Source: Nymphaea colorata (taxonomy: Eukaryota; Streptophyta; Magnoliopsida; Nymphaeales; Nymphaeaceae). From it: a stretch of 64,000 nucleotides of DNA. Of the stretch, positions 32,290-44,639 are shown in pieces (the first letter of the stretch is position 1; the number at the start of each line of letters is the position of its first letter). Where the stretch lies: assembly GCF_008831285.2 (NCBI RefSeq), contig NC_045144.1, forward strand, positions 12,007,672-12,071,671. Direction: 5' to 3'. Position numbers and translations under genes: made by a program. The notes below the pieces were generated by a model. The model ran no database searches. It worked only from the letters and a program-made list of their open reading frames with translations, and was not told the DNA's origin.

Positions 32290-34460
32290 TAGCGTGGCTG
32301 TGTTAGCCAAGGCTGCTCGGGTGATTCGGGAACCTCAGCCACCCTTGTTTTTCGAAACCACCATCCTGCAAGGCCTCAGACAGCTGTGCACCATGGAGCC
32401 ATGCTGCTTCAGCCAAGGTTTGGCCAGCCTCCAAGACGTGTAACCTCCCATTGCTGCATTTGACAATGCTGCCTCAACCTAGCCAGACAACCTCAGCTAC
32501 TTGTTCCACATGGAGTCAAGTTGCATCCTCGCTACACTGGCAGTGCGGCCTAGCTTTGTTAGTCAATGCAAGCAAGGTGGTGTGGTTGCCTACGGTTTTG
32601 CACCTGTGGTGCACGGAGCTAAGCTGCGTCAGCTAGAACACACCTCTACAACATTTCTCCTTGGACACCATACAACATAGCCCAGGACACCTGTTTCGCA
32701 TGGCGTCAGGCTGCCTCAGTAAGCTTGGCCGACATTGGAGACGTGTATCCACCTTGTGCCGCATTGATTTTTGCCAGGGTGGTCGGGCTACACCTATGCC
32801 GCATGGAGCCATGCTGCCTCGGCCAAGGCTAGCCAGGACGCCTATGTGGCATTCCTCCTTGTCCATCATCTAGCATGGGTTCAAACACTTGCGTAGCATC
32901 TAGCTAGGCTACCATAGTCAAGCATGGCTGGCCCTACAAAAAATGTATCCTCCCTGTGTCGTGTTGATTTCAGCTAGGGCTAACTGGCCTACACTTGTGT
33001 TGCAGAGAGCAAAGCAGCCTTAGCCAAGTCTAGCCGCGATACACCTGTGCAGCATCCCTCCTTGAACACCGTCTAGGATGGCCTCAGACTCTTGAGCCGC
33101 ATGGAGCCAGGCAGCCATAGCCAAGCTTGGCCAGCCTCGAAGACTTGTCGTTCCCATGCCGCCTTGAGTTCGGCCAAGACTGGTTGGGTAAAACCTGTGT
33201 CACATGGAACCATTTACCTCAGCCAAGCTTGGCCTTCCTCAGGGATGTTGTCGTCTTGAGTTCAACCAGGACTGGATAGGTAAAACCTGTACCACATGGA
33301 ACCAGGCTACCTCAACAAAGCTTGGCCTTCCTCAGAGATGTACGTCCTCCTAGTGCCGCATTGAGTTTGGCCAGGGCTGGCTGGGCAACACATGGAGCAA
33401 GCTGCTGCAGCCATGGCTCGTTGGCTACGCCTATGCAGCATTCTTCATTTGCCACTGTTCAGCCTGGCCTTGGGCGCCTGTGCTGCATGGGGACAAGCTT
33501 CCTCTGCCAATCTTGGCTGGCCTTGAAGACCCTCCAGGATGGCCTCAGACTCTTATGCCACATGGAGCCAAGCAGCCATAGCCAAGCTTGGTCGGCCTTG
33601 GAGACTTGTATCCTCCTTGTGCCGCAATGAGTTTGGGTAGGACTGGTCGGGTAAAACCTGTGCCACATGGAACCAGGCTGCCTCAACAAAGCTTGGTCTC
33701 CCTCAAGGACGTCATCCTCCATGTGCCACATTGAATTTGGATAGGGCTGGCTGGGCCACACGTGTGGTGCATGGAGCAAAGCTACCGGAGCCACGACTCG
33801 CTAGCAATGCCTGTGTAGTGCAAAATTCTTCCTTGGCCACCGTTTAGCCTAGCTTTGGACACCCCTATGCTACATGAGGATAGGCTTTCGTTGCCAAGCA
33901 TGGTCAGCATCAGATACATGTATCCCTTGGCCACACTCCATTGGGCAGGCTACACTTGTGCTGCCAGGAGCCAAGCTGCCTCAGCTAGGGCTGGCCAGGC
34001 TATGCATGTGCAGCATTCACCCTTGGCCAACGTGTGGCCTTGAACACCCATGCTTGGCTGGCATCGGAGATGTTCATCCTCCTTGTGCCACCTTGAGTTC
34101 GGCCAGGGATCGCGGGGCTACACCTTGTGATGCAGGGAGCTAGGCCCCACAGCCAAGCTTGGCCAACCTCAAAGACGTGTATACCTCTTCTACCTCGCTT
34201 GTGCAAAAGGCATGTTGGGATGCATCAACCAAGGCATGTTCGAGCTGTGACTGTGCAACATTCATCCTTGCCCACTGCTTAGCATGGCATCAGAGCCCGA
34301 CCAGGCTACTACAGGTACGTCGCATGGAGCTAGGTTGTCTCTTCCAAAACCTAGTCTGCCTCAGAGGTGTGCCACATTGAGTTCTATCAATGCTAGCTGA
34401 GCTACACCTAGGCTGCAGGTAGGCTGCCTCAGCCAAGGCTGGCTGGTGCCACTGCCAATC
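32290..34460 (+). repeat. Degenerate tandem repeat, unit about 95-120 bases, with higher-order period
   Basis: The block is built of variants of one unit whose landmarks recur in order: gccgcattgagttcggcca, ggctggctgggctacacc, gcatggagccaggctgcctc and agccaagcttggcc. The last word is a palindrome core (GCCAAGCTTGGC), clear near 33120, 33222 and 34152. Larger segments also recur: the run starting atggcctcagactctt occurs at 33078 and again at 33539, 461 bases apart, followed by over 100 similar bases. The open frames inside it are by-products of this repeat. It resembles a decayed satellite or an array of internal element repeats. Confidence 0.8.
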
Positions 34461-34482
34461 GACATTGGCTTCAAGTTGTTAG

Positions 34483-34549
34483 AAAATTTCACTAAGGCAA
34501 ATAACTCGCAGACATCGTGAGCTGTCAAAAAATTTCACTAAGGCAAATA
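34483..34549 (+). repeat. Short direct repeat pair next to the rDNA fragment
   Basis: The 21-base word starting aaaatttcactaagg occurs at 34483-34503 and 34529-34549. It lies between the tandem repeat block and the rDNA fragment and may mark an old junction. Confidence 0.7.
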
Positions 34550-34589
34550 GTGAAAATTTTCACTGATATTTTCGTTGAGGCAAATAAAT

Positions 34590-35121
34590 TGCATTGGATC
34601 GTGGTTTAGCCTCGCGAATTCGGGTCCTTCGAGGGAGTGACAAATCGATGCAACAAAGGGTTGAATCTCAGTGGATCGTGGCTACAAGGCCATTCTACCA
34701 CTTACAATACCTCGTCACATATTTAAGTTGTCTGCAAAGGATTCAACCCACCATCGGATAGAAACTACACTTCTAGGCTACTCACACGGCTCATCCTCTT
34801 GTGAGACAAATCACCAATGGCACAAGCCATTGTGGAGCACAAGGCCCCAACTACGGGTCGACAAATGGGTGGCAGGAGCGAGCACCACTTCTTAGCTTGG
34901 ATTTTGACTTAGTGGCATTCAATTATAATCCGGCACACGGTAGCTTCGCGCCACTAGCTTTTCAACCAAGCGCGATTGCCAAATGTGTGAACCAAAGGTT
35001 CTTCTCATACTAAGTTGGATTACTATCACAGTGCAATTATCAACAAGGTAGAACTAACCTATATTACGATGGTCTAAACCTAGCTCACATTCCCTATTAC
35101 AATCCAAGACTTGTTGAATCA

Positions 35122-35158
<37 letters not shown>

Positions 35159-35189
35159 AAAAAAGCAATGTCGCTATTAACGCTTGGCT

Positions 35190-35227
<38 letters not shown>

Positions 35228-35664
35228 GCTCTAGCTTCAAATTTTGAAGGTCTAAAGGATTGAGTGGCCATGGTTTCACAGTTCATATTGGTATTGGAAA
35301 TTAGAATCAAATGATCTTTTACCCTTTTGTTCCACATGAGATTTTTGTTCTCGTTGAGCTCATCTTAGGACATCTACGTTAACTTGTAACATATGTGCCA
35401 CCCCAGCCAAACTCCCCACCTGACAATGTCTTTGAGATCAGCCTGCATGAGGCAAACCATGGAACCAAAAGGAGGGGTAGTGCCCTGCCTCTGAGTAGCG
35501 GTTATTAAACGTTAAAAGTAGTGGTATTTCACTTTTGCCACTTAAACAACTCCCACTTATCCTACACCTCTCAAGTCATTTCACAAAGTCGGACTAGAGT
35601 CAAGGTCAACAGGGTCTTCTTTCCCTGCTGATCCTACCAAACCCGTTCCCTTGAATGTGGTTTT

Positions 35665-35695
<31 letters not shown>

Positions 35696-35735
35696 TGTGA
35701 ATTTATTAATGTGCATCACTAATTGGATGATGAGA

Positions 35736-35769
<34 letters not shown>

Positions 35770-35863
35770 TGCCATTTACTTGCACTTGGTTGAATTTTCT
35801 CACTTTGACATTCAGAGCACTGGACAGAAATCACAACGCGTCAACATCCGTAAGGACCATCAT
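34590..35863 (-). pseudogene. 26S rRNA gene fragment (nuclear rDNA pseudogene)
   Basis: Read on the minus strand, this is about 1.27 kb of the 3' part of plant 26S rRNA. Hallmarks on the plus strand are ggtagcttcgcgccac (34950), the run near ggaagagccgacatcgaagg (35136), gttatccctgtggtaacttt (35202), cccagccaaactccccacct (35402) and gacattcagagcactgg (35807). Many substitutions, largely G/C to A/T, and several indels (for example near 35090 and 35460) show it is not functional. It ends abruptly at 35863, next to an LTR-like TGTCACAG. Confidence 0.95.
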
Positions 35864-36266
35864 TGTCACAGACTGACTCCTTCAGTCTGTGCGGCACGGT
35901 AAGAACCTATTTGCAGCCAGCTTTCAAACCATCGAAAGGGGTGCAAAGATCATTTTGGAAAGCAAATGCATAAAGAAAGCAATGTGAATAAAGAAATCTC
36001 ACAATGTATTTTTCTTGAAAAACTTTGTACATCATGAAAGAGGTAAGAAAGGAGAATAGTCTCAACTTGCTTACATACGGTTGGCCGAAGCCGCATACAA
36101 GGATTTCAAATGCCAATCACCCAAAACATAGAATCCCAAAACATGACACTTAGACTGGTGGAGGGTACTTCCTTACAAGTGAACAAGTATAAGCAAAGAC
36201 TCAACATAAGCAAAGGAAGTACATAGCAAAACAAAGAACTATACAAACTATAGACACAGGGAAACA
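35864..36266 (-). repeat. Probable 3' LTR of the minus-strand gypsy remnant
   Basis: The block starts TGTCACAGACTGACTCC exactly where the rDNA match ends, and ends GGGAAACA before a C/T run (tgctccttccttc), which is a polypurine tract on the minus strand. This is where the 3' LTR of the adjacent minus-strand pol should be. No matching second LTR is visible to the right in the window, so the element is truncated at its 5' side. I saw no target duplication. Confidence 0.6.
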
Positions 36267-39060
36267 TGCTCCTTCCTTCAAATCATGCATGATCCTCGGC
36301 ACCAACTGCATCGTGGTAGGCACAAACTTCTTCTAGGTAGCATGACTTCAACCGAAATGCATACTCCTAAGTAGGTTGTTCTTCATCTGCCCACTTGACA
36401 AAATACTTCTTCAGCTCTCCAAGATAGTTGATCTTGTGTCGAAGAATTTGCTCTAGTTGTCTGTCGACTTCATGCTTACCTGTAGGGGCTTTTTGTAGGA
36501 TTGGCTCCTGTTGTGGTTGGCTCTACTTCAGATCCTCAACATCGGCATAGAATAGCTTTAGATTGCATATGTGAAACACTAGATGCACCTTGAAGTCTGG
36601 CGGCATATCTGGCTCGTATGCCACCTTCTAAATTCTCTTGGTCACAGTGAATGACCCTTCACACTTATGAATCAGTGCATGGTGTTGCCCACGAAAGATG
36701 CCCATGCGATCAGGATATAGCTTCACAAGGACATAATCTCCACGCAAAATTCAGTCAGTCATCAATCTTTATCAGCCCACTTTTTCATCTTTTTGGCAGC
36801 CTTATGCAAGAATAACTTGGCGAGTTCCTTTTGTTTCTGCTAGTCTTTGACAAACGGATAAGCAAATGTAGGCCATCCTTTTTCTTGAGCAGCAAGAGTG
36901 TGCGACATCTGAGGTTGTTGTCCTGTAGCTATTTCAAATGGATTGTGCCCAAAAGACTCACTCTTTTGCAGGTTATAGCAAAATGGGGCAACATCGAACA
37001 ACTTCACCCAGTTTTTTTGGTTTGCACGGACGAAGTGCCGCAAGTACTGTTCTAACAAGGCATTGATACACGCTTCGTCTAGCCGTCTGTTTGTGGGTGG
37101 AAACTGGTGGAAAACAACAAGTCTCTGTCGAGCAACCGAAATATTTCATGCCAAAATTTGCTCATGAAGCAAGCATCGCGGTCACTCACAATGCTCTTCG
37201 GCACGCCCCAATGCTTGACTATGTTCTTCACAAATAACTCTGTCGTCTTCTCTGCTAAACATTCATTTGAAGTTGGGATAAACATATACTTTGAAAACCT
37301 ATCAGCAACAAGGATAGAGTTGTAGCCATATACTTTTAGTAAGCTCATGATGAAGTCCACGGAGAGACTTTCTCATGGGCGTTCTGGAATAGGCAATGGT
37401 TCTAGTAGGCCGACATGCTTCTGATTCGTCCCCTTATCTTGCTGGCAGATGAGGCATGTCTTCACGAATGCCTCGACATCATCCCGCATTTGTGGCCAAT
37501 AATATCTGCATTCAAGGAGTGCTAAGGTCCATTCCTAGCCAGGATGGCCAGCCCACAAGGTATCATGGCACTCCTTTAAAAGCTCTCATTGAAGGTTGCC
37601 CCATCGTGGCACGAATACACGTCCGCCTTTGGTGAGGAGTCTTCTGTCTCGTAGCCCGAACCTTTGAGATTTCTCTGCTTCAGCTAAGGCCACCAACGAT
37701 TGTGCCGTCGGGTTGTACCACATCCCTTCACAAACACGCTCAAGAAGAGCACCCTCCAGTCATACTTCAAATGACTCTACCCAAGTTGCCGTAAGTTTCA
37801 CCTTTTGACTCAACGCATCAACAACGACATTGGTCTTCCCCGCCTTGTACTCTAAAGCAAAGTCAAACTCGCCAAGCATTCTTGTTAACGAGCGTGCTTC
37901 GAAGATAGCTTGTGGCTACATTATTAGTCTTTACAATGAGCTGACTTCCCAGTAGATAATGTCTCCATATGTGAAGGCAGTGCACGATTGCAGTCATTTC
38001 ACATTCGTGCACAATATAGCACCTTTCTGCTTCCTTCAACTTTCGACTTTCATAAGCGATCAGATGACCCTCTTGCATCAATACTCTGTCGATAGCAAAG
38101 ACAAAAACATTGTTATGGACCTCAAATGGCTTCAAGAAGTTGGGTAGTTTAAACGTAGGCACTTTCACAAGAGCTTTCTTCCATCCTTCAAAAGCATCCT
38201 TGGCAGACGATGTCCAAACCCAGGCTGTGTTCTTCTTGGGTGAGTCAATGAGGGGAGCAACAATCAAAGAATACCCCTCGATGAATCGTCAGTAATAGTT
38301 TACCAAGCCAAGGAAGGACCACAATTCAGACACTATCATTGGTGGATTCTATTCCTGGATGGCTTTTATCTTCCCCAGATCCATTCACAATTGGTCATGC
38401 CCTACAATATGACCCAAAAAGCTGATCTCCTGTTGGCCAAAGAGACACTTCTATTTTTTCACGTAAAGATCATTTTCCTTCAATACTTGAAATACCATCT
38501 GCAAATGACTGACATGTTCTTCCATGCTTTTACAAAAAAAACTACGATGTCATCAAGATGAACCACCACAAACTTGTCAAGAAATAGGTAGAAGATCTTG
38601 TTCATCAATGTGAAGCTCACTGGGGCATTGGTCAACCCAAATGACATGACTAGGAATTCATAAGTACTATAACAGGTGACACAATTGTCTTCAATTCGTC
38701 TCTTTCAGCTATCTTGACTTGCCAATAACCCGATCGAGGGTCCAATTTGGTAAAGATTTGTGCATTGCCAAACTGATCAAATAAGTCAACAATAAGTAGT
38801 AACAGGTATTTGTTCTTGACCATCACCTTCTTTAATGCACGATAGTCTACGCATAGATGCTTTGAGCCATCTTGCTTCACTTGGAATAACACTGGCGCTC
38901 TGACCGGTGCCTTAGACGGTCGGATGAGGCCTGTCTCCAACATCTCGTTGAGCTATCTTCGTAGTTCCTTCAATTCAGTCGGTCCCATATGATAAGGAAC
39001 CATAGCTGGGGGTTTAGCTGCAGGGACTAGTTCAATTTAATGATCGACTTCCTGTCTTGA
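36267..39060 (-). pseudogene. Decayed Ty3/gypsy chromovirus pol (RT, RNase H, IN, chromodomain)
   Basis: Reading leftward on the minus strand gives the pol order. Reverse transcriptase covers about 39000-38540, with CVDYRALKKVMVKNKY (38860) and the catalytic HLDD segment (38560). RNase H covers about 38270-37860, with EVHNNVFVFAIDRVL where T-D-A is usual, so an active-site acid is lost. The integrase zinc finger is at about 37560-37430 (CLICQQDKGTNQ). The integrase core is at 37370-36840, with MDF, VSDRDACF and FHPQTDG. A chromodomain-like LRHKINYLGELKKYFVKW lies near 36450-36390. There are many stops and frame changes. It differs in sequence from Element 2 and has a much shorter LTR, so it belongs to another lineage. 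Confidence 0.9.
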
Positions 39061-40299
39061 CGGTAATCGCCTTGGTGGTTCGGGTGGCATTACTTCCTAA
39101 AACTCTTTCAACAAAGGAGCTAGGACTGGTGGGATGGAAATCAACTTGGCTTCTTCTTTTACATGAATGGACACGAGAAACATCAAAATCAATTTTTGAA
39201 ATAGATGGGAGACGTGGATCACATTCACTTTTGTCTCAACATAGCTAAAAAATCAGATCTTCTGTTGATTTGGATAGCTGAAAATTATGGACATTGATTT
39301 TAATAGAGAGCTTGTTTCTTCGATAAAAAATGATAAGTCTTTCAAACCTATTCAAATTTCATATTTCATACCAATGGAATCATCAGCTTCTTTAGACAAT
39401 TTTAGGATAGTTGGTCTCCTTTTTGGAGAAATGAAAATGAAATTTTTCATCATTTGAGGAGATGGATTAGTCTCATGCAAATCTGAAAACTTATGATGAG
39501 AACTACAATCTATAAAAAGTATTTTAAGATGCTGATTGGATAGGTTTAGATTTTTTTTATTGTTCCTCAAAAGCTTGCCACTTTATGGCTGAAATTGGCA
39601 TTTCAAATGTGTAAACTTTGACATTCTTAAACCAATTATTGTAAAATATGACCTAATTTCTTCAACTTGAATACACTTTACGTATGAGTTGCTGAAATTA
39701 AACAAAGTTTAAAATGAAAGAAAAGTGATTTTATAGCTTTGCACTATGAAAATCAATAAAATGATCTCAATCAATATATATATGTATCTTACTCCTCAAA
39801 ATAAAATTTTATCAAGGGACCACATGACTCATGAATTATGAAGATTCATGACTTGTTTCTTTTATGTAGGAAGATTGAAAACTTGTTTCTAATCTCCTCT
39901 ACCACCATTGATCAATTAAATTGAAAGACATGGAATCAAAATGACTTTAAATGAGAAGGAAAACAAGACAATTCTCAAATTAGTTCGTCCATAATTTTGC
40001 ATGCAAGGGTGGATCACATTCATAAGAATGTATCCATACCTAATAAGCATTTTCATCATATATGTTGCAGTAAAATCACTCTCTCACCGTGGGATTTTTT
40101 CACGGTAGGGAGTTCAAAATGGTTTTAAGCTTGTTGTTTTGAAAGGGACGTGGCCTTGGGGCCCTTTTCAAAATTTGATACATGGGTTAATTTTTTTAGA
40201 AATACCAACTTATGCATGCATTATGCATTAACATGTACATTTAATCGTAGTTTTTTCCTAGCTAGACATCATTTCCAGTTATAAAATAAACAAATAAAC
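39061..40299. other. Unassigned AT-rich stretch
   Basis: I see no gene, RNA or clear repeat here. It lies between the truncated gypsy pol and an LTR-like block. The missing gag and 5' LTR of the pol remnant should have been here, but neither is recognisable. A short inverted pair, caccgtgggat and ttcacggtag, lies near 40086-40108. Confidence 0.4.
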
Positions 40300-42116
40300 C
40301 CCTCCCATGAATTGCTGAAATTAAAATGAACCAGCAAGAAGCTAAACTACATGAGAAATGAGTTAAAATTACTACCTTGCGGTTGGTCATGATGCTTGAT
40401 CTTCTTCTTCACTTGTTTTCTAAATCAAGCAATCTAAGCAAAAATTCAAGATTGGATTTGAGCTTAGCAAAGCAAGAAGAAGAAGAATGACTTACTGAAA
40501 TTTGCAGTGGGGAAGAGAGAGCTTCTCTCCATGAAAATCCTAAGTAAGGGTTCGCTTAAGTATCCTAACTTAGCAAACTCGATAGAGAGAATAGGGGAAA
40601 TGAAGGAGCAAATGAGAGAGGGGGAAGAAGGCTTGGACGAATCTTCTTTCTCCTCCTTGGCTTCTCCCTCCTAGCTCTTGGCTGCAGCAACTTGATGAAA
40701 ACTTCAAAATTTTGTCACCCCCCCCTCCTTGGTGGCCAAGGAGAGGCCTATATAGAGAAGGAGGTGGGTTCAACCACCTTCTTAACTCACGTTAGGAACT
40801 CACTTAAGACCTTGAAAACTTATAAAATGAGTTAAGGCTCTAATTGACCATTCTTAGCCCATTTACATGAGCTAGGTAGGCTGGGCTAGGCGTGGTCAAC
40901 CTTGGCTCAGACCTAGCGAACCAACTTTGACCAAATTTTAGATGAAAATGCCCTTACACCGGGTTTTACTTTATTTTACTCTATTAATTTTTTTCTTGGT
41001 TTGAAATTGAGCTTGTTAGGTTAAAACCTAGTTGTTAAACTCTAAATGTTGTTGAATTATGATAATTCAACTAAATTTGAATAAATTTTGAAAATTCTAT
41101 CAAATTTAGTTCGAAAAGGGTACTTTCATTCATAACTTGATTAAAGATGGATTTCAACTGAATCAAACTTTGGTTTCAAAAACTGAATTTTAATTTGGTA
41201 TTTGATTTATGCATTTGACAAATCCAAATGTATATTTGCCTTTCATAAAATCTTAGTTTAGGTTCTATAATCTCAATTTGCTCATAAAAGGGTAAATTGT
41301 CCAGATTGGTCAATTTCGATCAATTGACCAAAGTCAAAGCTCATTTCCAAGTAGTTTGGCTTTGTTTGAGGTAATTTGATAAATTTGAGCTATGAATTCT
41401 CTTATTAAGCTAAATTGTACTTTGACTGAGTTTGGTCAATGTCTATTTTTGTCCACTAATTGGGTCACAAGATAGACTTACCCTTTTGACTGAGCTGAGT
41501 CCATGTTGACCGAACCTAGCTGAAATTGACAGCACATTTGGGTGCACCTGGGTCAAACCTACTTGGATTAAGTAGGTTAGATGAGTTTAATTCTAACACT
41601 TATTGCTTCTTTGAAATTTCATTTTTCTTTAACTAAGGGAGAGAGATAGAGATTAATGTCTCTCTTTTCCTATGAACCCTTATTCATTGTCTCTTGAAAA
41701 TGATTTTTCTCATTTAATTGAGAGAAGAATATAAATATATATTTTAAAAAGGAGGTGTGTGACCCCTAGGGTGGTTCTTGACCACACGGGCTGGGTGGGG
41801 CCCACACGTGGGTCCCATATAACTTTATAGACCAAATTAGATCTAGTTCTCATATTTAAATCAAAATTTGAATTTTGTAATTGGATTTGGATTTGAAATG
41901 ATATTTGTAATTGGATTTGGATGTCAAATTCTAATTTGGACATAGTTTGTAATCGTAATCATGCATTGGGATTTGTGTCGCGGGTTAAATTCATGATTTG
42001 AATCTAAATTGTGTCTAGATTCAAAATTGGCTTTGAAATTACAATTTTTCACAGTTTCTTTTGTAAAATTTTGACATCGCTTCAATTCCGATGTGGAAAA
42101 ATTTGGGGTGTTAAAA
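40300..42116 (-). repeat. LTR-like block, minus strand
   Basis: On the minus strand it begins near 42116 with AACACCCCAAATTTTTCCAC, a start typical of many plant Ty3/gypsy LTRs. It has a TATA-like box at about 40748-40755 (ctatatag on the minus strand) and continues into a possible transcribed leader ending in caaggtag-like splice-donor sequence (about 40373). The left end is not fixed, and no partner LTR or target duplication was found, so this is a probable call only. The short open frame near 40570-40773 is inside the LTR and is not a gene. Confidence 0.5.
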
Positions 42117-42968
42117 TTTCTTTAATACTGAAATGTCAATGTTAATTATGGATCACAATAACCTTAAATTTAAGGTTATCTCAAGCCAAATTACGTAATT
42201 CAGAGTACATGATCGCATGATCCAGCTCAAAAATGTTAAAATAATTTGATTTACTGAGAAATCAAATTGCACTCAGTCAGGATTCAAACTCGAATTAGAT
42301 AATATTTATACTCTAAAATGAAAAATTATCAAAATTAGAGTCCATTCAAAGTCACGATGCGCCTTGATTGAATCTAAACTCATCTTGCCCATGTGTGTGG
42401 GCTAGGCAGGTCCCATGAATTTCAAAATTTCAAAGAGAATTTAATTCTCTTTTCCTGTCATCTAACTCAAAACAAAAAAATCAAATTCAAATTATCTTTA
42501 GTGGGATTAAAATCCAATTAAAGAAGTAATTAAAGAGAATTCAAAATTAATTCTCTTCCTCAAAATTGGTTTCACTCAAAAATGAAACCAAATAATTTAG
42601 GGAGAACCCCTTTGGCTCTCTCTCTCTCTCTCTCTTCCTTCCTTAGAATTATTTCAAGTAATTCTAGTAAAGAATCAAATAATCTAAAACAAAGCAATTC
42701 AAGAGTAGTTCATTTTAGAGATATGATTTTAACAAGTTTCAAGACAAACTTAAGATTTGGTACATGTTTATAGGTGGCTGCCTTGAAGCACAATTCTCGA
42801 TTGTGAAAAATCTTAAACGAGATTATTAAAGCTCAATTAAAAAGAAGAAAACATTGAATTAGAGCAGCCCATCTTGGGTGTGCTATGCCTATCCCCTTTC
42901 AAGATATTTGAAAGATCTCAAATTTTTGAAAACCCATTCGGCTCAATTAAAGCTGACAATTTTCAAAT
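42117..42968 (+). repeat. AT-rich LTR-like family, copy A (left piece)
   Basis: It matches 49800-50730 (copy B, plus strand) and the reverse complement of 62387-62960 and 59520-59937 (copy C). Shared words include gtcacgatgc, cccatgtgtgtgggct and tttcaaagagaatttaattctc-like runs. A (CT)n tract lies at 42615-42634, at the same place as a (GA)n tract in copy C. The family match stops near 42968 inside the first palindromic unit and seems to resume after the CACTA end at 49160. Confidence 0.75.
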
Positions 42969-44639
42969 ATTACTATTACTCAGGTAGGTGATCTGCTCAA
43001 TATGGAACACCAACTGCATAATCACACATTTCTCTAATTACCAGTTTTTAGCAATTGGTAGAAAATCAGTTCTTTCTTGTCACCCGTTTCCACCACTCAT
43101 GACATATACGCATGTATGACGCTCCTTGCGAACACAATTTAATTATTTAGACATAATTGGCACCAAAATAGTATACAATTTGTTCGAAGTTCACATGATG
43201 TATTGGGTAAAACTAGTGAATAAGAAATTTGATCAGCTTAAAAAAGGGATAACACATATAGCAATTTAGAAATACGTCAACAGGAGATGATCATGATTGT
43301 ATATGGGTTCAAGAACTTAGAAATTTTTAAGTTCAAGGGTTTTTTCTTTTCTACTTTTTTTTCAAAATTTTGTTTTTTTTTTCAAAAATTATCGGTTTAG
43401 ATTTTAGGTGGAGCCAAGATCTGATCCAGATGTCCCTACCAGCTGTATCTAAAGATCCATCTCCAGTACCCGTTGTTCCAATATTGTCACTTTGACCAAG
43501 GTGGTATACGATCTTCATGTTACTTAGAGGGGAGGTCTAATTTTTCGTTTCCTGCAATGAAACTGCCTCAACGCTGAAGAATGTAGCTAAATAAGCAAGA
43601 TAAGCTCGAAGCTCCCACTGCTTATAACAGTTACATTATGATTGCATAAACAAAAATAATAAAGAGAAAAAACTGTAAAAACTAACTCAATGATATCTGA
43701 GCACGCTCATGCGTATGGTTGTACTACGCACACGTGTGTCAAAGAATGAGAGAGAGAAAGCAATTATGCATTTTTGCAATGCATAGTGAACATCAGTAAA
43801 AGTTATCATGTAAGTTGGGCCTTTACTGATGTTTCTCATACATTCGTAAATGCTTCCCCAACTTATTGACGCAGTCCAAACCCTTCTTGTCCTTTCTTCT
43901 TCTTCCCTCTTTTTGTATCTCCTCCCTCTTCTTCCCACCAATGGTTACCACATTTTTCTGGCAAGTGTAGGTCTTTTTCATAGATTTTGGATGGCTAAAT
44001 GATAAAAAGGATGGTTCATCCATCTTAATGTTCAACTTTTTTATTTGCGAATGATTTTAGATTATATCATACTTTTAGGATGTTTGATAATCTTCTTGAA
44101 CCACTTGACCTATAAGAATTATGTAGCATATTTCATTGTTGAATGATGCAATTGATAATTTGTTGATGAACTTTAAGTTTGATAAGATGACATTTATGTT
44201 ATGTATATGTTTCAAGGCATCACTTTATGATGTTCTTTGAAAGATATAAGATTATCGAAATAAAATTTTTTAGGTACTTGCTCAAAAGATTGCATGAAAA
44301 GCTATCGAATGAGTATTCATTTGCATGAATCAGAAACCAAATAGCTAAAATATGGCATTCACAATATGGGGAATTGATCATAGTAAAGTTGTTTGTACAA
44401 GCCTATTACAGGATGGATAATCGAAGTTGGATTATGAAAATAAGAGACAGTTTGGAACATATAATTGGTATGAAACAATTTTTTGACCATGTAATAGTGA
44501 ATGAAAGAATGATATGTCATTCTCACTCAAGTAGTTAAAGATGTCCTCAATCACATCATATGTAATGGCTTTATACAAATGTATGTTTGTTGGCAATATC
44601 ATGGGAAGAGAAGAAGTGCATTGGAAACAATTGTCGAAA

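Noticed and set aside
32451-34380. Cluster of open frames rich in His, Cys and Trp, at first sight like a small-protein family
   Set aside because: They are translations of one degenerate tandem repeat in several frames and both strands.
32290-34460. CRISPR-like array
   Set aside because: Units are degenerate, lack uniform spacers, and lie in a plant genome.
34590-35863. Functional 26S rRNA gene
   Set aside because: Only the 3' part is present, with many substitutions and indels and no 18S or 5.8S nearby.
43687-44035. Minus-strand frames near the left part of the CACTA remnant
   Set aside because: Lys/Arg/Glu-rich translation of a ctt-rich tract; no recognised domain.
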